Origin: a virus
Virus record (IMG/VR): IMGVR_UViG_3300008120_005569
Coordinates: 1 to 59,542 of that record
DNA length: 59,542 nucleotides
Direction: 5' to 3' (one strand)
Positions 7,944-16,398 of the stretch are shown here, in pieces. A program made the translations under genes and the position numbers. Positions within the stretch are counted from its first letter, which is position 1, and each line of letters opens with the position of its first letter. A model generated the notes under the pieces. It saw only the letters and a program-made list of their open reading frames with translations. It was not told the origin of the DNA and did not search any database.

Positions 7944-8315
7944 ATGAAATACATAGTTCTATTAATTTTAACTTCTTGTATAGCTTTCTCAAAAGAAAAA
8001 GATTCGGTAGTATGTTTTCCAAAAAATGATGTTGTAAAGTTAGCAAATAAAATACAGTTACTAAGAGATTCCGTTGAATATTTAAGAGCGGTTGTAGCTG
8101 CACAAGATACACTAATAGATGTTAGTAAATTAAGAATGGACATATACAACCAACAATTGGAAAACACAATAGAAGTTATTGGATATTGTGAGAAACAGAA
8201 CAAGGAATTGGAAAAGATTGTACAAGAATTACAACCACGTTGGTACGATAATAAAATGCTTTGGTTTTTAAGTGGGGTTGGTACTGTGGTTGCGGTGGTT
8301 TTAGCTATACAATAA
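7944..8315 (+). CDS. Lipoprotein with C-terminal transmembrane helix, u-spanin-like
   Basis: A 123-residue protein with a strong ribosome site (AGGAG at 7933). The N-terminus MKYIVLLILTSC ends in a lipobox (L-T-S-C, Cys12), predicting cleavage and lipid attachment. Residues 35-95 are a coiled coil. The C-terminus (about 103-122, MLWFLSGVGTVVAVVLAIQ) is a transmembrane helix. A lipid anchor at one end and an inner-membrane helix at the other is the architecture of unimolecular spanins such as phage T1 gp11, which links the outer to the inner membrane. Combined with the preceding single-helix protein it may instead be an o-spanin with an extra helix. The signal sequence is short, so localisation is inferred. 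Confidence 0.45.
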   Translation: MKYIVLLILTSCIAFSKEKDSVVCFPKNDVVKLANKIQLLRDSVEYLRAVVAAQDTLIDVSKLRMDIYNQQLENTIEVIGYCEKQNKELEKIVQELQPRWYDNKMLWFLSGVGTVVAVVLAIQ

Positions 8316-8323
8316 GGTTTTTT

Positions 8324-9910
8324 ATGAGTAATCAAGCCAAATCGTTAAAGGATATAATAAAAGAAGAATATGCTAAGTGTGCGGCTAATCCCGTATATTT
8401 TATGAAGCGTTATTCTAAAATCCAACACCCAACTCGTGGTAAAATACTTTTTGAATTATATCCATTCCAAGAAGACGTTTTACATCAATTCAATTCAAAT
8501 AGATGGAATATTGTATTAAAATCAAGACAGATGGGAATTTCTACATTAATAGCGGGATATTCCTTGTGGTTGATGTTATTCAATCAAGACAAAAATATCT
8601 TGGTGATTGCTACAAAACAAGAGACTGCAAAAAATCTTGTTACCAAAGTTCGAGTTATGTATGATAATCTTCCAAGTTGGTTAAAGACGGGTGTTCAAGA
8701 AGACAATAAACTATCACTACGTTTCAAAAATGGATCGCAAATAAAAGCGGTATCAGCTGCTGCTGACTCAGCACGTTCAGAAGCTCTCTCACTTCTTATT
8801 ATAGATGAGGCAGCCTTTATTGATGACATAGACGGTATATGGGCATCTGCACAACAGACACTTGCAACGGGTGGTACTGCTATCATAAATTCCACACCAA
8901 ACGGTATTGGTAATTTTTACCACAAACAGTGGGTGAAGGCTAAACTCGGAGAGAGTTCATTCAATCCCGTAGAACTCTTATGGCAGTTACATCCTGACAG
9001 AGACCAAAAGTGGAGGGATGAACAGGACATATTGTTGGGACCAGACATGGCAAAACAAGAGTGTGATGGTAACTTCCTATCATCAGGTCGTTCTGTTATA
9101 GAAGGTGAGTTGGTAAAATGGTATGAAGACACATATATTTGTGAACCAAAAGAAAGACGTGGTGTAGAAGATGCTTATTGGATATGGGATTATCCTGATT
9201 CAAGTAAATCATATATGGTCGTTGCAGACGTTGCTCGTGGTGATGGAAATGACTACTCGGCTTTTCATGTTCTTGATGTTGATAATTTAGAACAGGTGGC
9301 TGAATATAAAGGAAAATTGGATACCAAAAGTTATGGCAATATGTTAGTCTCGGTTGCAACTGAATATAACGATGCACTTCTTGTTGTAGAAAATGCTAAC
9401 ATAGGATGGGCAGTAATTCAACAAATCATTGATAGAGGTTATCCAAATCTTTATTACACATACAAAGAAGATGGTTATATCGATCCATCGATTCATATAC
9501 CAAAGGGATATGACATAAAAGACAAATCTCAAATGGTTCCTGGATTCACAACGAGTTCAAAAACAAGACCATTAATTATTTCAAAATTGGAAACATATTT
9601 CCGTGAAAGAGCACCAATTATAAAATCATCGCGATTAGTAGAGGAATTATATGTCTTTGTTTGGAATGGTTCGAGGGCTGAGGCTCAAACAGGATATAAT
9701 GACGATTTAACCATATCATTCGGAATAGGACTTTGGGTTAGAGACATGGCGCTTAAATTACGTCAAGAGGGTATGATGAAAACAAGACTTAGCTTGGACT
9801 ATATGAATAAATCATCTACTATACATAAAACAAATACATTTGTTCAAAATGATGGTTGGTCTATGAAAGTTAATGGTTCACAAGAAGATTTAACTTGGTT
9901 GATAAAGTAA
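8324..9910 (+). CDS. 17: Terminase large subunit (gp17-like)
   Basis: A 528-residue packaging motor. ATG 8324 (MSNQAKSL) is used rather than the overlapping upstream frame. ATPase domain: Walker A SRQMGIST at 67-74, Walker B LLIIDEAAF at 158-165, coupling motif NSTPNG at 189-194. Nuclease domain (RNase H fold): ADVARGDGNDYSAFHVLD with Asp302, VVEN near 354-357, and a final NDDLTISF acidic site in the C-terminal part. It cuts concatemeric DNA and pumps it through the portal encoded next. No gp16-like small subunit was recognised; it may be one of the small unknown genes upstream or lie elsewhere. Confidence 0.95.
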   Translation: MSNQAKSLKDIIKEEYAKCAANPVYFMKRYSKIQHPTRGKILFELYPFQEDVLHQFNSNRWNIVLKSRQMGISTLIAGYSLWLMLFNQDKNILVIATKQETAKNLVTKVRVMYDNLPSWLKTGVQEDNKLSLRFKNGSQIKAVSAAADSARSEALSLLIIDEAAFIDDIDGIWASAQQTLATGGTAIINSTPNGIGNFYHKQWVKAKLGESSFNPVELLWQLHPDRDQKWRDEQDILLGPDMAKQECDGNFLSSGRSVIEGELVKWYEDTYICEPKERRGVEDAYWIWDYPDSSKSYMVVADVARGDGNDYSAFHVLDVDNLEQVAEYKGKLDTKSYGNMLVSVATEYNDALLVVENANIGWAVIQQIIDRGYPNLYYTYKEDGYIDPSIHIPKGYDIKDKSQMVPGFTTSSKTRPLIISKLETYFRERAPIIKSSRLVEELYVFVWNGSRAEAQTGYNDDLTISFGIGLWVRDMALKLRQEGMMKTRLSLDYMNKSSTIHKTNTFVQNDGWSMKVNGSQEDLTWLIK

Positions 9911-9928
9911 TTTTCAAAATTTTCAAAC

Positions 9929-9936
9929 ATATTTAT
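9929..9936 (+). promoter_or_regulatory. ATATTTAT late-promoter-like element
   Basis: ATATTTAT lies in the 58-nt gap after terminase, 32 nt before the portal ATG. The flanks ACAT...ATGT are weakly palindromic. No -35 element. Confidence 0.55.
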
Positions 9937-9968
9937 ATTCATGTAAAAGTTAAAATAACAGGTGTTAA

Positions 9969-11843
9969 ATGAGTGAGAAAAGATCATTTTTTGATAGACT
10001 AAAAACATTATTCTCTACAAACGTTGTTGTTAGAAATGTTGGCGGTAAACGATTGAAAGTAGTAGATACTGCTCGATACCAAGCAGACGGGAATCCACAT
10101 ACTTCAAAAGTAATAGACCGATACGGTAGATTACATGGTACAAGAGGAACCCCAATATCAGTCTACAACCAATACAACTCATTTTCAGCCACTAAAATAG
10201 ATTTGTACACAGACTATGAGGCAATGGATACCGATCCAATTGTTGCGTCTGCATTGGATATTTATTCTGATGAGAGTACACTTAAAAACGATCAAGGTGA
10301 TGTACTAACCATAAAAACAGACAACGATAATATACGTAAAATTTTACGTAATCTCTTTTATGATGTATTAAATATAGAATACAATTTATGGCCTTGGACT
10401 CGTAACCTATGTAAATACGGTGATTTTTATTTATACCTTGACGTTAAAGAAGGGTTGGGCGTGACAAACGGTGTACCCTTTTCACCATATGAAATGCAAA
10501 GAGAAGAAGGAACAGATCCTGAACACGTTTATATGACTAAGTTCATTTATGAAGGTCCACTCGGTAAGGGTGAATTTCAAAATTATGAAATAGCACACTT
10601 TAGACTTATCGGTGATACAAACTTTTTGCCGTATGGTAAGTCAATGTTAGAGGGTGGTAGAAAATTATTTAAGCAACTTCTTCTTATGGAAGATGCTATG
10701 CTTATCCATCGTATTATGAGAGCTCCCGAAAAACGTGTATTCAAAGTAGATATAGGAAATATACCACCAGGTGAAGTAGACCAATATATTTCTCAAATGA
10801 TGAACAAGATGAAAAAAGTACCATTCGTTGATGAACGAACAGGACAATATAATTTGCGTTTCAACATGCAAAACCTTTTGGAAGATTTTTATTTGCCTGT
10901 ACGTGGTGCTCAATCAGCAACAACAATAGAAACACTTCCGGGATTACAATATCAAGCAATTGAGGATGTTCAATACCTACAAAGTAAACTGTTTGCAGCT
11001 TTGAAGATACCAAAGGCATTCATGGGATATGATGAAACAACTGAAGGTAAGGCAACGTTAGCTGCATTAGACATTAGATTTGCAAGAACAATTGAACGAG
11101 TTCAGAGAATAGTAATATCCGAATTGACAAAGATTGCTATTGTCCATCTTTATGCTCAAGGATATGAAAATGCTGATTTGGTTAACTTTGAATTGGCATT
11201 AACAGGTCCATCGATTGTTTACGAACAAGAAAAGATAGCTCTTATGAAAGAGAAGGTTGATTTGGCTGGACAGTTAATGGAAAGAAAGTTGTTATCTATG
11301 AAATATATCTATGGTAATATTTTCAATTTAACAGATGATGAGGCTGAATTTGAACGTAATGAAATAATAGAAGATATTAAGCAAATATTCAGACAAAATC
11401 AGATAGAAAACGAAGGTAATGATCCTGTATTAACTAAGGAATCTTTCGGTACACCACATGATATTGCTTCATTGCATACAAAAGGTGGTGCAAAAACGTC
11501 ACAAATAAATGATAATGAAATGCCCGAAGGAGGATGGCCTGGTTCAGGAAGACCAGCTAAAAATCTAAAATATGGAACAGATGACCATGTTTTTGGTAGA
11601 GATCCTATAGGTAAAAAGGATGTTGAAAACACATTAAAAATAAATCGTTCAATGAAATCCAATAATAAGAATACTAATGCATTATCAACTGAAGCAAAAA
11701 GAATGGAAAGTGTTATTAGTAGTATGAGTAATTTCAAGGTAAAGACTAAGGAAATCATCTCTGAAAGTCTTAGACCAGCCTCTAAAAAGGAAGAAATTGA
11801 ACCAAATTTGTTGAATGAGAACAATTTATTGGATGAATTGTAA
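9969..11843 (+). CDS. 20: Portal protein (gp20-like)
   Basis: A 624-residue protein with the T4-type portal pattern: TKIDLYTDYEAMDTDPIVAS followed by ALDIYSDEST (residues about 75-105), ALDIRFARTIERVQRIVISE in the stem region, and the ETLPGL...YLQSKLFAALKIPKAFMGY segment around 315-355. Twelve copies form the ring through which terminase loads DNA and to which the neck attaches. It directly follows terminase. The Ser/Asn/Lys-rich last 120 residues are probably disordered. Start ATG 9969 is preceded by ACAGGTG. Confidence 0.95.
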   Translation: MSEKRSFFDRLKTLFSTNVVVRNVGGKRLKVVDTARYQADGNPHTSKVIDRYGRLHGTRGTPISVYNQYNSFSATKIDLYTDYEAMDTDPIVASALDIYSDESTLKNDQGDVLTIKTDNDNIRKILRNLFYDVLNIEYNLWPWTRNLCKYGDFYLYLDVKEGLGVTNGVPFSPYEMQREEGTDPEHVYMTKFIYEGPLGKGEFQNYEIAHFRLIGDTNFLPYGKSMLEGGRKLFKQLLLMEDAMLIHRIMRAPEKRVFKVDIGNIPPGEVDQYISQMMNKMKKVPFVDERTGQYNLRFNMQNLLEDFYLPVRGAQSATTIETLPGLQYQAIEDVQYLQSKLFAALKIPKAFMGYDETTEGKATLAALDIRFARTIERVQRIVISELTKIAIVHLYAQGYENADLVNFELALTGPSIVYEQEKIALMKEKVDLAGQLMERKLLSMKYIYGNIFNLTDDEAEFERNEIIEDIKQIFRQNQIENEGNDPVLTKESFGTPHDIASLHTKGGAKTSQINDNEMPEGGWPGSGRPAKNLKYGTDDHVFGRDPIGKKDVENTLKINRSMKSNNKNTNALSTEAKRMESVISSMSNFKVKTKEIISESLRPASKKEEIEPNLLNENNLLDEL

Positions 11844-11861
11844 ATAAATAATTTTTTTTCT

Positions 11862-11869
11862 ATATTTAT
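11862..11869 (+). promoter_or_regulatory. ATATTTAT late-promoter-like element
   Basis: ATATTTAT lies 34 nt upstream of the ATG at 11904. AATAAATA at 11843 is complementary to TATTTATT at 11863, so the site is in the 3' arm of an AT-only palindrome. Confidence 0.5.
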
Positions 11870-11903
11870 TCTATGAAAGTGTACACAATTGGTATTAAAC
11901 AAT

Positions 11904-12746
11904 ATGAAGAAAATAAAACATTCAAAGTTTAAAAATACTGGAATGTTATTTGAGCTTTTAACCCGCCAAATAACATCGGATATTATTTCATCAAAGGAGT
12001 CTGTAGCAATTCAACTATTGCGAAAGCACTTTGGTAAAAATACCGAATTGATAAAAGAGTATAAACTTTATAAGACTCTATCGGATGAAAAGTTAAAATC
12101 CGATAATAAAGCATGTATGCTTATCGAAGCTGCTATAAAAACACGTAAAGGATTGGACAGACAAAAGTTGAGCCAAGAAAAATACGAGTTGATAAAGGCA
12201 ATCAAAGAAAATTTTGATATTAATTCCTTCTTCCAAACAAAAGTACAAAATTATAAACTTTTGGCCTCAATATACAAAATATTTGAGTACAAAGAAATGG
12301 ATAATCCAATGGAATTGACAAAATCAAGGATTACCATATTAGAGAATATAACATCAAAGACACCAACCACTGTGATAAATGAAACAGTAGATTTATCAAC
12401 CCAACCAAAAGACCTAAGACTTCTATCGCAAAAACTTTTAGTAGAAAAATTCAACAAAAAATATAGCGATTTAAATGACTCACAAAAGGTAATTTTACGT
12501 GAATACATAAGTAATGTAAGTAATACCAACAATTTTAAGTCTATGGTGCAAGCTGAAGCGGTTGCTTTGAGAGAAATCTTCACAAAGAACATCCACAGGG
12601 TACAAGACAAATCATTAAAAATAAAATTAGCAGAAATAGTAAACCTATTGGATGAATATGAAAACATTAAAAAGGTTGAAGAAAATCATGTATCTGCTAT
12701 ATTAAGATATTACAGTTTAATAGAAGATTTATCGTGGAGTAAATAA
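11904..12746 (+). CDS. Conserved head-region protein, unknown function
   Basis: A 280-residue, largely helical, Lys/Glu-rich protein starting MKKIKHSKFKNTGMLFELLTRQ. ATG 11904 is preferred to the TTG at 11889. Position between portal and prohead protease is where T4 encodes the prohead-core proteins gp67 and gp68, so a scaffold or core role is possible. I recognise the N-terminal pattern (KHSK-x-KNTG-x-LFELL-x-RQ) only as a conserved phage hypothetical. Its stop overlaps the next ATG (TAATG). Confidence 0.55.
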   Translation: MKKIKHSKFKNTGMLFELLTRQITSDIISSKESVAIQLLRKHFGKNTELIKEYKLYKTLSDEKLKSDNKACMLIEAAIKTRKGLDRQKLSQEKYELIKAIKENFDINSFFQTKVQNYKLLASIYKIFEYKEMDNPMELTKSRITILENITSKTPTTVINETVDLSTQPKDLRLLSQKLLVEKFNKKYSDLNDSQKVILREYISNVSNTNNFKSMVQAEAVALREIFTKNIHRVQDKSLKIKLAEIVNLLDEYENIKKVEENHVSAILRYYSLIEDLSWSK

Positions 12747-13057
12747 TGTCAACACCAAATGAAATACATCCGTATAGTTATCCAACATCATCTGCAACTG
12801 ATTTTAAGAGATTAGGACACCCTGGTAAATGGAAAAAATCTATGTCAGTTTCTGGAACAACATGGTTTACGGGATCTAACTACGGTGTTGGTGCTCTCAT
12901 GCCTATAGGAACCGCGGCTGGAACAGCACATTTAAGCGATGGTGGTACTATAAACTTAGCTCATTTAAAAGATGGACAAGTCTATGAGTTATCAGTTTCC
13001 CACATTGAAGGCGGATCGAATGTATATGCCTTATTTAGAAACCAAGTTATTAGGTAA
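12746..13057 (+). CDS. Small structural-type protein, unknown
   Basis: A 103-residue protein overlapping the previous stop by one base. The composition is rich in Gly, Ser, Thr and aromatic residues (GTTWFTGSNYGVGALMPIG, then LSDGGTINLAHLKDGQVYEL), suggesting a compact beta-fold. A capsid decoration or head-tail connector role is possible from its place in the head operon; nothing more can be said. Confidence 0.55.
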   Translation: MSTPNEIHPYSYPTSSATDFKRLGHPGKWKKSMSVSGTTWFTGSNYGVGALMPIGTAAGTAHLSDGGTINLAHLKDGQVYELSVSHIEGGSNVYALFRNQVIR

Positions 13058-13061
13058 TTGT

Positions 13062-13583
13062 ATGAAGACGGAACAATTCATAAAAAAAATATTGGAATCA
13101 GAAGACTTCAGAATATTTGAAGATGAAGGTGGAGCGGGTAATGTCACTGCAAACGTTGACGGTTATCAAACCCCCAAAGCTTTTGCTAAAGATGAAGACG
13201 ATTTTGAAAAGCACGTAAAAGATAGGGCAGAAATGTTTGGATATAAAACTGTTGGTAAAAGTAAACACAAACATTTTAAGCCCGTATATGCAACTGAATC
13301 AAAATCCGATTATAAAAAAATGATGGACATTCTACAAGAAGCTACTTATAAAGATTATAAGAATGATGATACAAGAAGTACGAATAGAAAAATAAATGAT
13401 TCCATACAGAGTATAAATAAAAGTATGTATGAAGTTGAACGTGCAGTAGAACATGCACTTAAATTAAAAACAGAAATGAGTGTTGACCAAAGAACATTGT
13501 GGGGCTCTTCAATATCAAGAATGAGAAAAATATCAGAAAGAGTGAACAGGATAACTAAAAAAATAAATGAATTGGGTGCTTAA
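13062..13583 (+). CDS. Prohead-core-type small protein, unknown function
   Basis: A 173-residue protein from ATG 13062, 4 nt after the previous stop. The N-terminal part contains AGNVTANVDGYQTPKAFAK, resembling the (G-N-x-x-GYxTPxAF) segment found in several T4-like phage head-assembly proteins. The C-terminal half is a charged helical region (MSVDQRTLWGSSISRMRKIS). Position directly before the prohead protease supports a core or scaffold function, by inference. Confidence 0.5.
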   Translation: MKTEQFIKKILESEDFRIFEDEGGAGNVTANVDGYQTPKAFAKDEDDFEKHVKDRAEMFGYKTVGKSKHKHFKPVYATESKSDYKKMMDILQEATYKDYKNDDTRSTNRKINDSIQSINKSMYEVERAVEHALKLKTEMSVDQRTLWGSSISRMRKISERVNRITKKINELGA

Positions 13584-13584
13584 C

Positions 13585-14247
13585 ATGAAACAATTACTCA
13601 TAGACACTATGCTATTTCAAGTGAGTCCATCGCAGATAAACGAATCAACGTCAAAAAATGGTCGTGTTATCGTAGAAGGAGTCTTACAGAGAGCGGAAGC
13701 AAAGAATCAAAATGGTAGAATATATCCTAAAAAGATTCTAATGCGAGAAGTTAAGAAATATGCCGAGACTAACATAAAAGAAAATAGAGCTTTAGGTGAG
13801 TTAGATCATCCCGATTCATCGGTAATAAACCTTAAAAATGTTTGTCACAACGTTTTGGGTGTAAAGTGGGTTGGTGATGATGTAGTTGGTCGTGTTGAAA
13901 TCCTACCAACACCATCGGGAAATATACTAAAAAATCTATTGATGGCTGGCATTCGTTTAGGTATTTCATCGAGAGGATTGGGTTCAGTGAGAGAAATAAA
14001 CGAAAGTACAGTTGAAGTACAAGACGATTTTGAATTGATTGGATGGGATTTCGTATCAAACCCATCAACACATGGTGCCTTTATGTTCCCCGTTAAAGGT
14101 GGTGTAAACGAGAATATAATAACTGAATCGGTTGGTCATAATAAAAAATATATTGTAGACCAAAAATTAAATCGTATTCATAATAATATAACAAACATTA
14201 TTTGTGAAATAGGAAATGTTTGTGAATGTATAATTGGAGATAGATGA
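13585..14247 (+). CDS. 21: Prohead core protease (gp21-like)
   Basis: A 220-residue serine protease of the herpesvirus/T4 prohead type. ATG 13585 is favoured, giving MKQLLIDT; an in-frame ATG at 13567 would add six residues and overlap the previous gene. Visible motifs: GVLQRAEAKNQNGRIYPKKI, the catalytic histidine in ALGELDHPDSS, and the catalytic serine in LGISSRGLGS, followed by ELIGWDFVSNPS. It should cleave the scaffold and the capsid N-terminus after Glu in (L/I)xE sites. It overlaps the next gene by ATGATG. Confidence 0.92.
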   Translation: MKQLLIDTMLFQVSPSQINESTSKNGRVIVEGVLQRAEAKNQNGRIYPKKILMREVKKYAETNIKENRALGELDHPDSSVINLKNVCHNVLGVKWVGDDVVGRVEILPTPSGNILKNLLMAGIRLGISSRGLGSVREINESTVEVQDDFELIGWDFVSNPSTHGAFMFPVKGGVNENIITESVGHNKKYIVDQKLNRIHNNITNIICEIGNVCECIIGDR

Positions 14248-14852
14248 TGCCGGCATTTTCTCAACAGCAGCAAAAATTGATGGGATTGGCACTTGCCTAT
14301 AAAAGAGGTGATGTTCCTGATTCAAAAGTAAGTCCAAAAATTAAAAAATTGGCAGATGCTATGTCTGAAAAGGAATTGGAGAAATATGCGAGTACCAAAC
14401 ATAAAGGGCTTCCAACAAAAGTTAGTGAAACCGATAAATCGAAAAAAATATCAAGGGAAGAACTAAATCAATTAGTTTCCGATGCGGTTGAAGAAGTTAT
14501 GAAAGAACGTTTTAGTGTTAAAAAATTAACCCCTGAACAAAAAAAACAATACATAGAAGCAATATCAAACTATAAAAATTATGAAAATTTGATTTATAGA
14601 TCCAATCAATTGCCACAGGCGGTTGCGGAAATAAAAAGTATGGTTGAATTTGCAAGTAAAAATATGATTGAAGAATCTGGTGATTGGTTTGATGGTATAT
14701 CAACATCAAGAAACTCAAAACAATTAAAAGAATCCTTCAAAGAATTTGAAAAGTTAAGTGAAAAAATAACAAAATTACAAAGAAACTTAGAATCTATCTA
14801 CGAAAATATAGGAAGACACTTCAGTAGATTCTACGAAATAAAAAACAAATAA
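14247..14852 (+). CDS. DUF3008-like N-terminus with helical extension
   Basis: A 201-residue protein. ATG 14247 (MPAFSQQQQKLMGLA) matches the way this family starts and has GGAG at 14236-14239 with 7-nt spacing; the adjacent ATG 14244 is less well spaced. Residues 1-60 follow the DUF3008 pattern: MPA-x-S-x-x-QQ...A...G, then MSEKELEKYASTKHKGLP. The remaining 140 residues are coiled coil (LSEKITKLQRNLESIYENIG). DUF3008 proteins are small, of unknown function, and frequent in phages. The long extension and head-operon location suggest a core or assembly role. Confidence 0.6.
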   Translation: MPAFSQQQQKLMGLALAYKRGDVPDSKVSPKIKKLADAMSEKELEKYASTKHKGLPTKVSETDKSKKISREELNQLVSDAVEEVMKERFSVKKLTPEQKKQYIEAISNYKNYENLIYRSNQLPQAVAEIKSMVEFASKNMIEESGDWFDGISTSRNSKQLKESFKEFEKLSEKITKLQRNLESIYENIGRHFSRFYEIKNK

Positions 14853-14863
14853 AAGGATATGTT

Positions 14864-15094
14864 ATGAGTGACAGAGTTTATAGTACAACACCAAAACCAG
14901 CCCATGTAAAAGTAAAGGCAAATGGAATGGATATTGACATAATGATAAAGATTTTTAAGAGAAAGGTAAAAGAGGCCGGAATCTTAGAAGAATATAAAGA
15001 AAGAATGGAATATGTAAAACCTTCAAAACGCCGTGTAGAAAGAAAAAATGCGGCTGTTAGAAGACAAAAAAAATTAGACATGGAAAATTTTTGA
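14864..15094 (+). CDS. rpsU: Phage-encoded ribosomal protein bS21 homologue
   Basis: A 76-residue basic protein. From residue 14 it aligns with bacterial bS21: VKVKANGMDIDIMIKIFKRK corresponds to the IKVREN...D.ALRRFKR segment, VKEAGILEEYKERMEYVKPS to the EKAGVLAEVRRREFYEKP segment, and RRVERKNAAVRRQKK to the basic tail. bS21 sits on the 30S platform beside the anti-Shine-Dalgarno end of 16S rRNA and aids initiation. A phage copy could replace host bS21 and bias translation toward phage mRNAs. Strong AAAGGA ribosome site. It is the last gene before the leader of the scaffold gene. Phage bS21 genes are known from some marine and large phages. Confidence 0.85.
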   Translation: MSDRVYSTTPKPAHVKVKANGMDIDIMIKIFKRKVKEAGILEEYKERMEYVKPSKRRVERKNAAVRRQKKLDMENF

Positions 15095-15123
15095 TTTTTT
15101 TTCATGTTTTTAAAAAATAGCTG

Positions 15124-15131
15124 ATATTTAT
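15124..15131 (+). promoter_or_regulatory. ATATTTAT late-promoter-like element upstream of the scaffold/capsid operon
   Basis: ATATTTAT followed by AATAATAATA, 110 nt before the gp22 ATG: an unusually long leader that contains a hairpin. No -35 element. Confidence 0.5.
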
Positions 15132-15140
15132 AATAATAAT

Positions 15141-15197
15141 ACCCTATTCAATTAAGAAATTATAATATCTTAATATATGGGGTCTATACTTTTTTTT
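15141..15197 (+). terminator. Terminator- or attenuator-like hairpin in the gp22 leader
   Basis: ATTAAGA (15151-15157) pairs with TCTTAAT (15168-15174), and ACCCTAT (15141-15147) pairs with ATGGGGT (15077-type arm at 15077+100, i.e. 15177-15183) with one G-T pair. Eight T residues follow at about 15190. It lies between the promoter-like octamer and the gp22 start, so it could end the upstream transcript or act as an attenuator. Confidence 0.5.
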
Positions 15198-15241
15198 ATT
15201 GATTGGCGTTGATAATAACACCAAATAGTTGGAGATTTCAA

Positions 15242-16381
15242 ATGAATGACTTACTTAAAGAAGCGATAGCAGATGCTAAAGCAGTTCGTGAAGTTGCTCT
15301 TGCAAACGCGAAACTTGCTTTAGAAGAAGCTTTCACACCACGTCTCCAATCCATGCTTTCACAAAAGCTTTCCGAAGAGGCCGAAATGGATGATGAAGAA
15401 TCCAAAGAGGTTGAAGAAGAAGGTTTCTTTAATGAATTTGCTATGGGTGAGGGAGAAGACGAAACAGAAGGTGACGAGGGCGGACACGATGATGAAGCTC
15501 ACGGTGAGAAAAAAGAAGAAGGTGCTAACTACGATGAAGTAGATGAGTACTTTGCAGAGATGGAAAATCCAGAGGATGAGACTAAAGAAGAAGGCCGATA
15601 TGAGGCTGAACATTCTGATGAAGAACCTATGGGTGAAGCTGAAAACGAAGATGAAGAAGAAATTGATGAAGACTTGATGGAGATTATCCGTCAGTTAGAA
15701 GAAGATTTAGGCTCTTCAGAAATCGGTAAAGGCGATAACAAAAAACCATCTGCAAAAGCTTCTGATGATTCTACACAAGATCCTGCTGGAAGTCAAAAAG
15801 TGGTACAGCTTGTTGAGGAAGAAGAAGAAAAAGTTGACGAAGCTAAAGAAGAAGATGAAGACGTTAACGAAATTCTTCGTGCAATACGTGAAGAAGATGA
15901 TAAAGAAGAAAAAGTTGATGAAGCAAGTGAATTGGACATTAACGAAATTCTTCGTGCTCTTCGTGAAGAAGAAGATGAAGAAGAAAAAGTTGATGAAGCT
16001 AAGAGCGATGAGGAATTAGAAGAAGCAAATGCTAAACTACGTGAAGCATATGCGGTAATCACATTCTTGCGTTCAAAAATCAATGAAGTTAATCTCTTGA
16101 ATTCAAAACTTTTGTTCTCTAACAAAATTTTCAAGAAGCATTCCTTGACTGAGAATCAAAAACTCACGGTTATTGAAAACTTTGATCGTGCTTCTAGCTT
16201 GCGAGAAGTTAAATTGGTGTTTGCAACCCTTTCTGAGGCATTAAAGTCAGCTAAGACTAACGTTAAACCTTTGAAAGAATCGTTTGCAAGTAAACCAATT
16301 GCAAGCACTCGTCCAAAAACAATCATCAATGAAGGTGATGACATGGCGAGCCGTTTACGTAAATTAGCTGGTTTAAAATAA
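15242..16381 (+). CDS. 22: Prohead core scaffold protein (gp22-like)
   Basis: A 379-residue, extremely acidic protein from ATG 15242 (GGAG at 15231). The N-terminal helix (LLKEAIADAKAVREVALANA) is followed by a roughly 200-residue Glu/Asp-rich region with tandem VDEA...NEILRA(I/L)REE modules. The C-terminal part, INEVNLLNSKLLFSNKIFKK and VIENFDRASSLREVKLVFAT, is the conserved signature of T4-like scaffold proteins. It forms the core around which gp23 assembles and is digested by gp21; many (L/I)xE sites are present. It is followed 17 nt later by gp23 in the standard T4 order 21-22-23. Confidence 0.92.
   Translation: MNDLLKEAIADAKAVREVALANAKLALEEAFTPRLQSMLSQKLSEEAEMDDEESKEVEEEGFFNEFAMGEGEDETEGDEGGHDDEAHGEKKEEGANYDEVDEYFAEMENPEDETKEEGRYEAEHSDEEPMGEAENEDEEEIDEDLMEIIRQLEEDLGSSEIGKGDNKKPSAKASDDSTQDPAGSQKVVQLVEEEEEKVDEAKEEDEDVNEILRAIREEDDKEEKVDEASELDINEILRALREEEDEEEKVDEAKSDEELEEANAKLREAYAVITFLRSKINEVNLLNSKLLFSNKIFKKHSLTENQKLTVIENFDRASSLREVKLVFATLSEALKSAKTNVKPLKESFASKPIASTRPKTIINEGDDMASRLRKLAGLK
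15821..16010 (+). repeat. Acidic tandem repeats within gp22
   Basis: Three copies of the AAAGTTGA(C/T)GAAGC block start at about 15831, 15912 and 15987 (spacings 81 and 75 bp). Two intervening units encode NEILRA(I/L)REE. The units stay in frame and differ at third positions, indicating an old in-frame duplication. Confidence 0.75.
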
Positions 16382-16398
16382 TAATTTAGGATAAAACA

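Noticed and set aside
8261-8323. Longer 5' extension of the terminase frame
   Set aside because: It overlaps the end of the spanin-like gene in another frame and encodes an unlikely Trp/Cys/Gly-rich stretch. ATG 8324 gives the family-like N-terminus.
10258-10265. ATATTTAT inside the portal gene (another copy at 27041 in the gp26-like gene)
   Set aside because: Both are within coding sequence (encoding DIYS and DIYS-like residues) with no gene start nearby. They show the background rate expected in AT-rich DNA.
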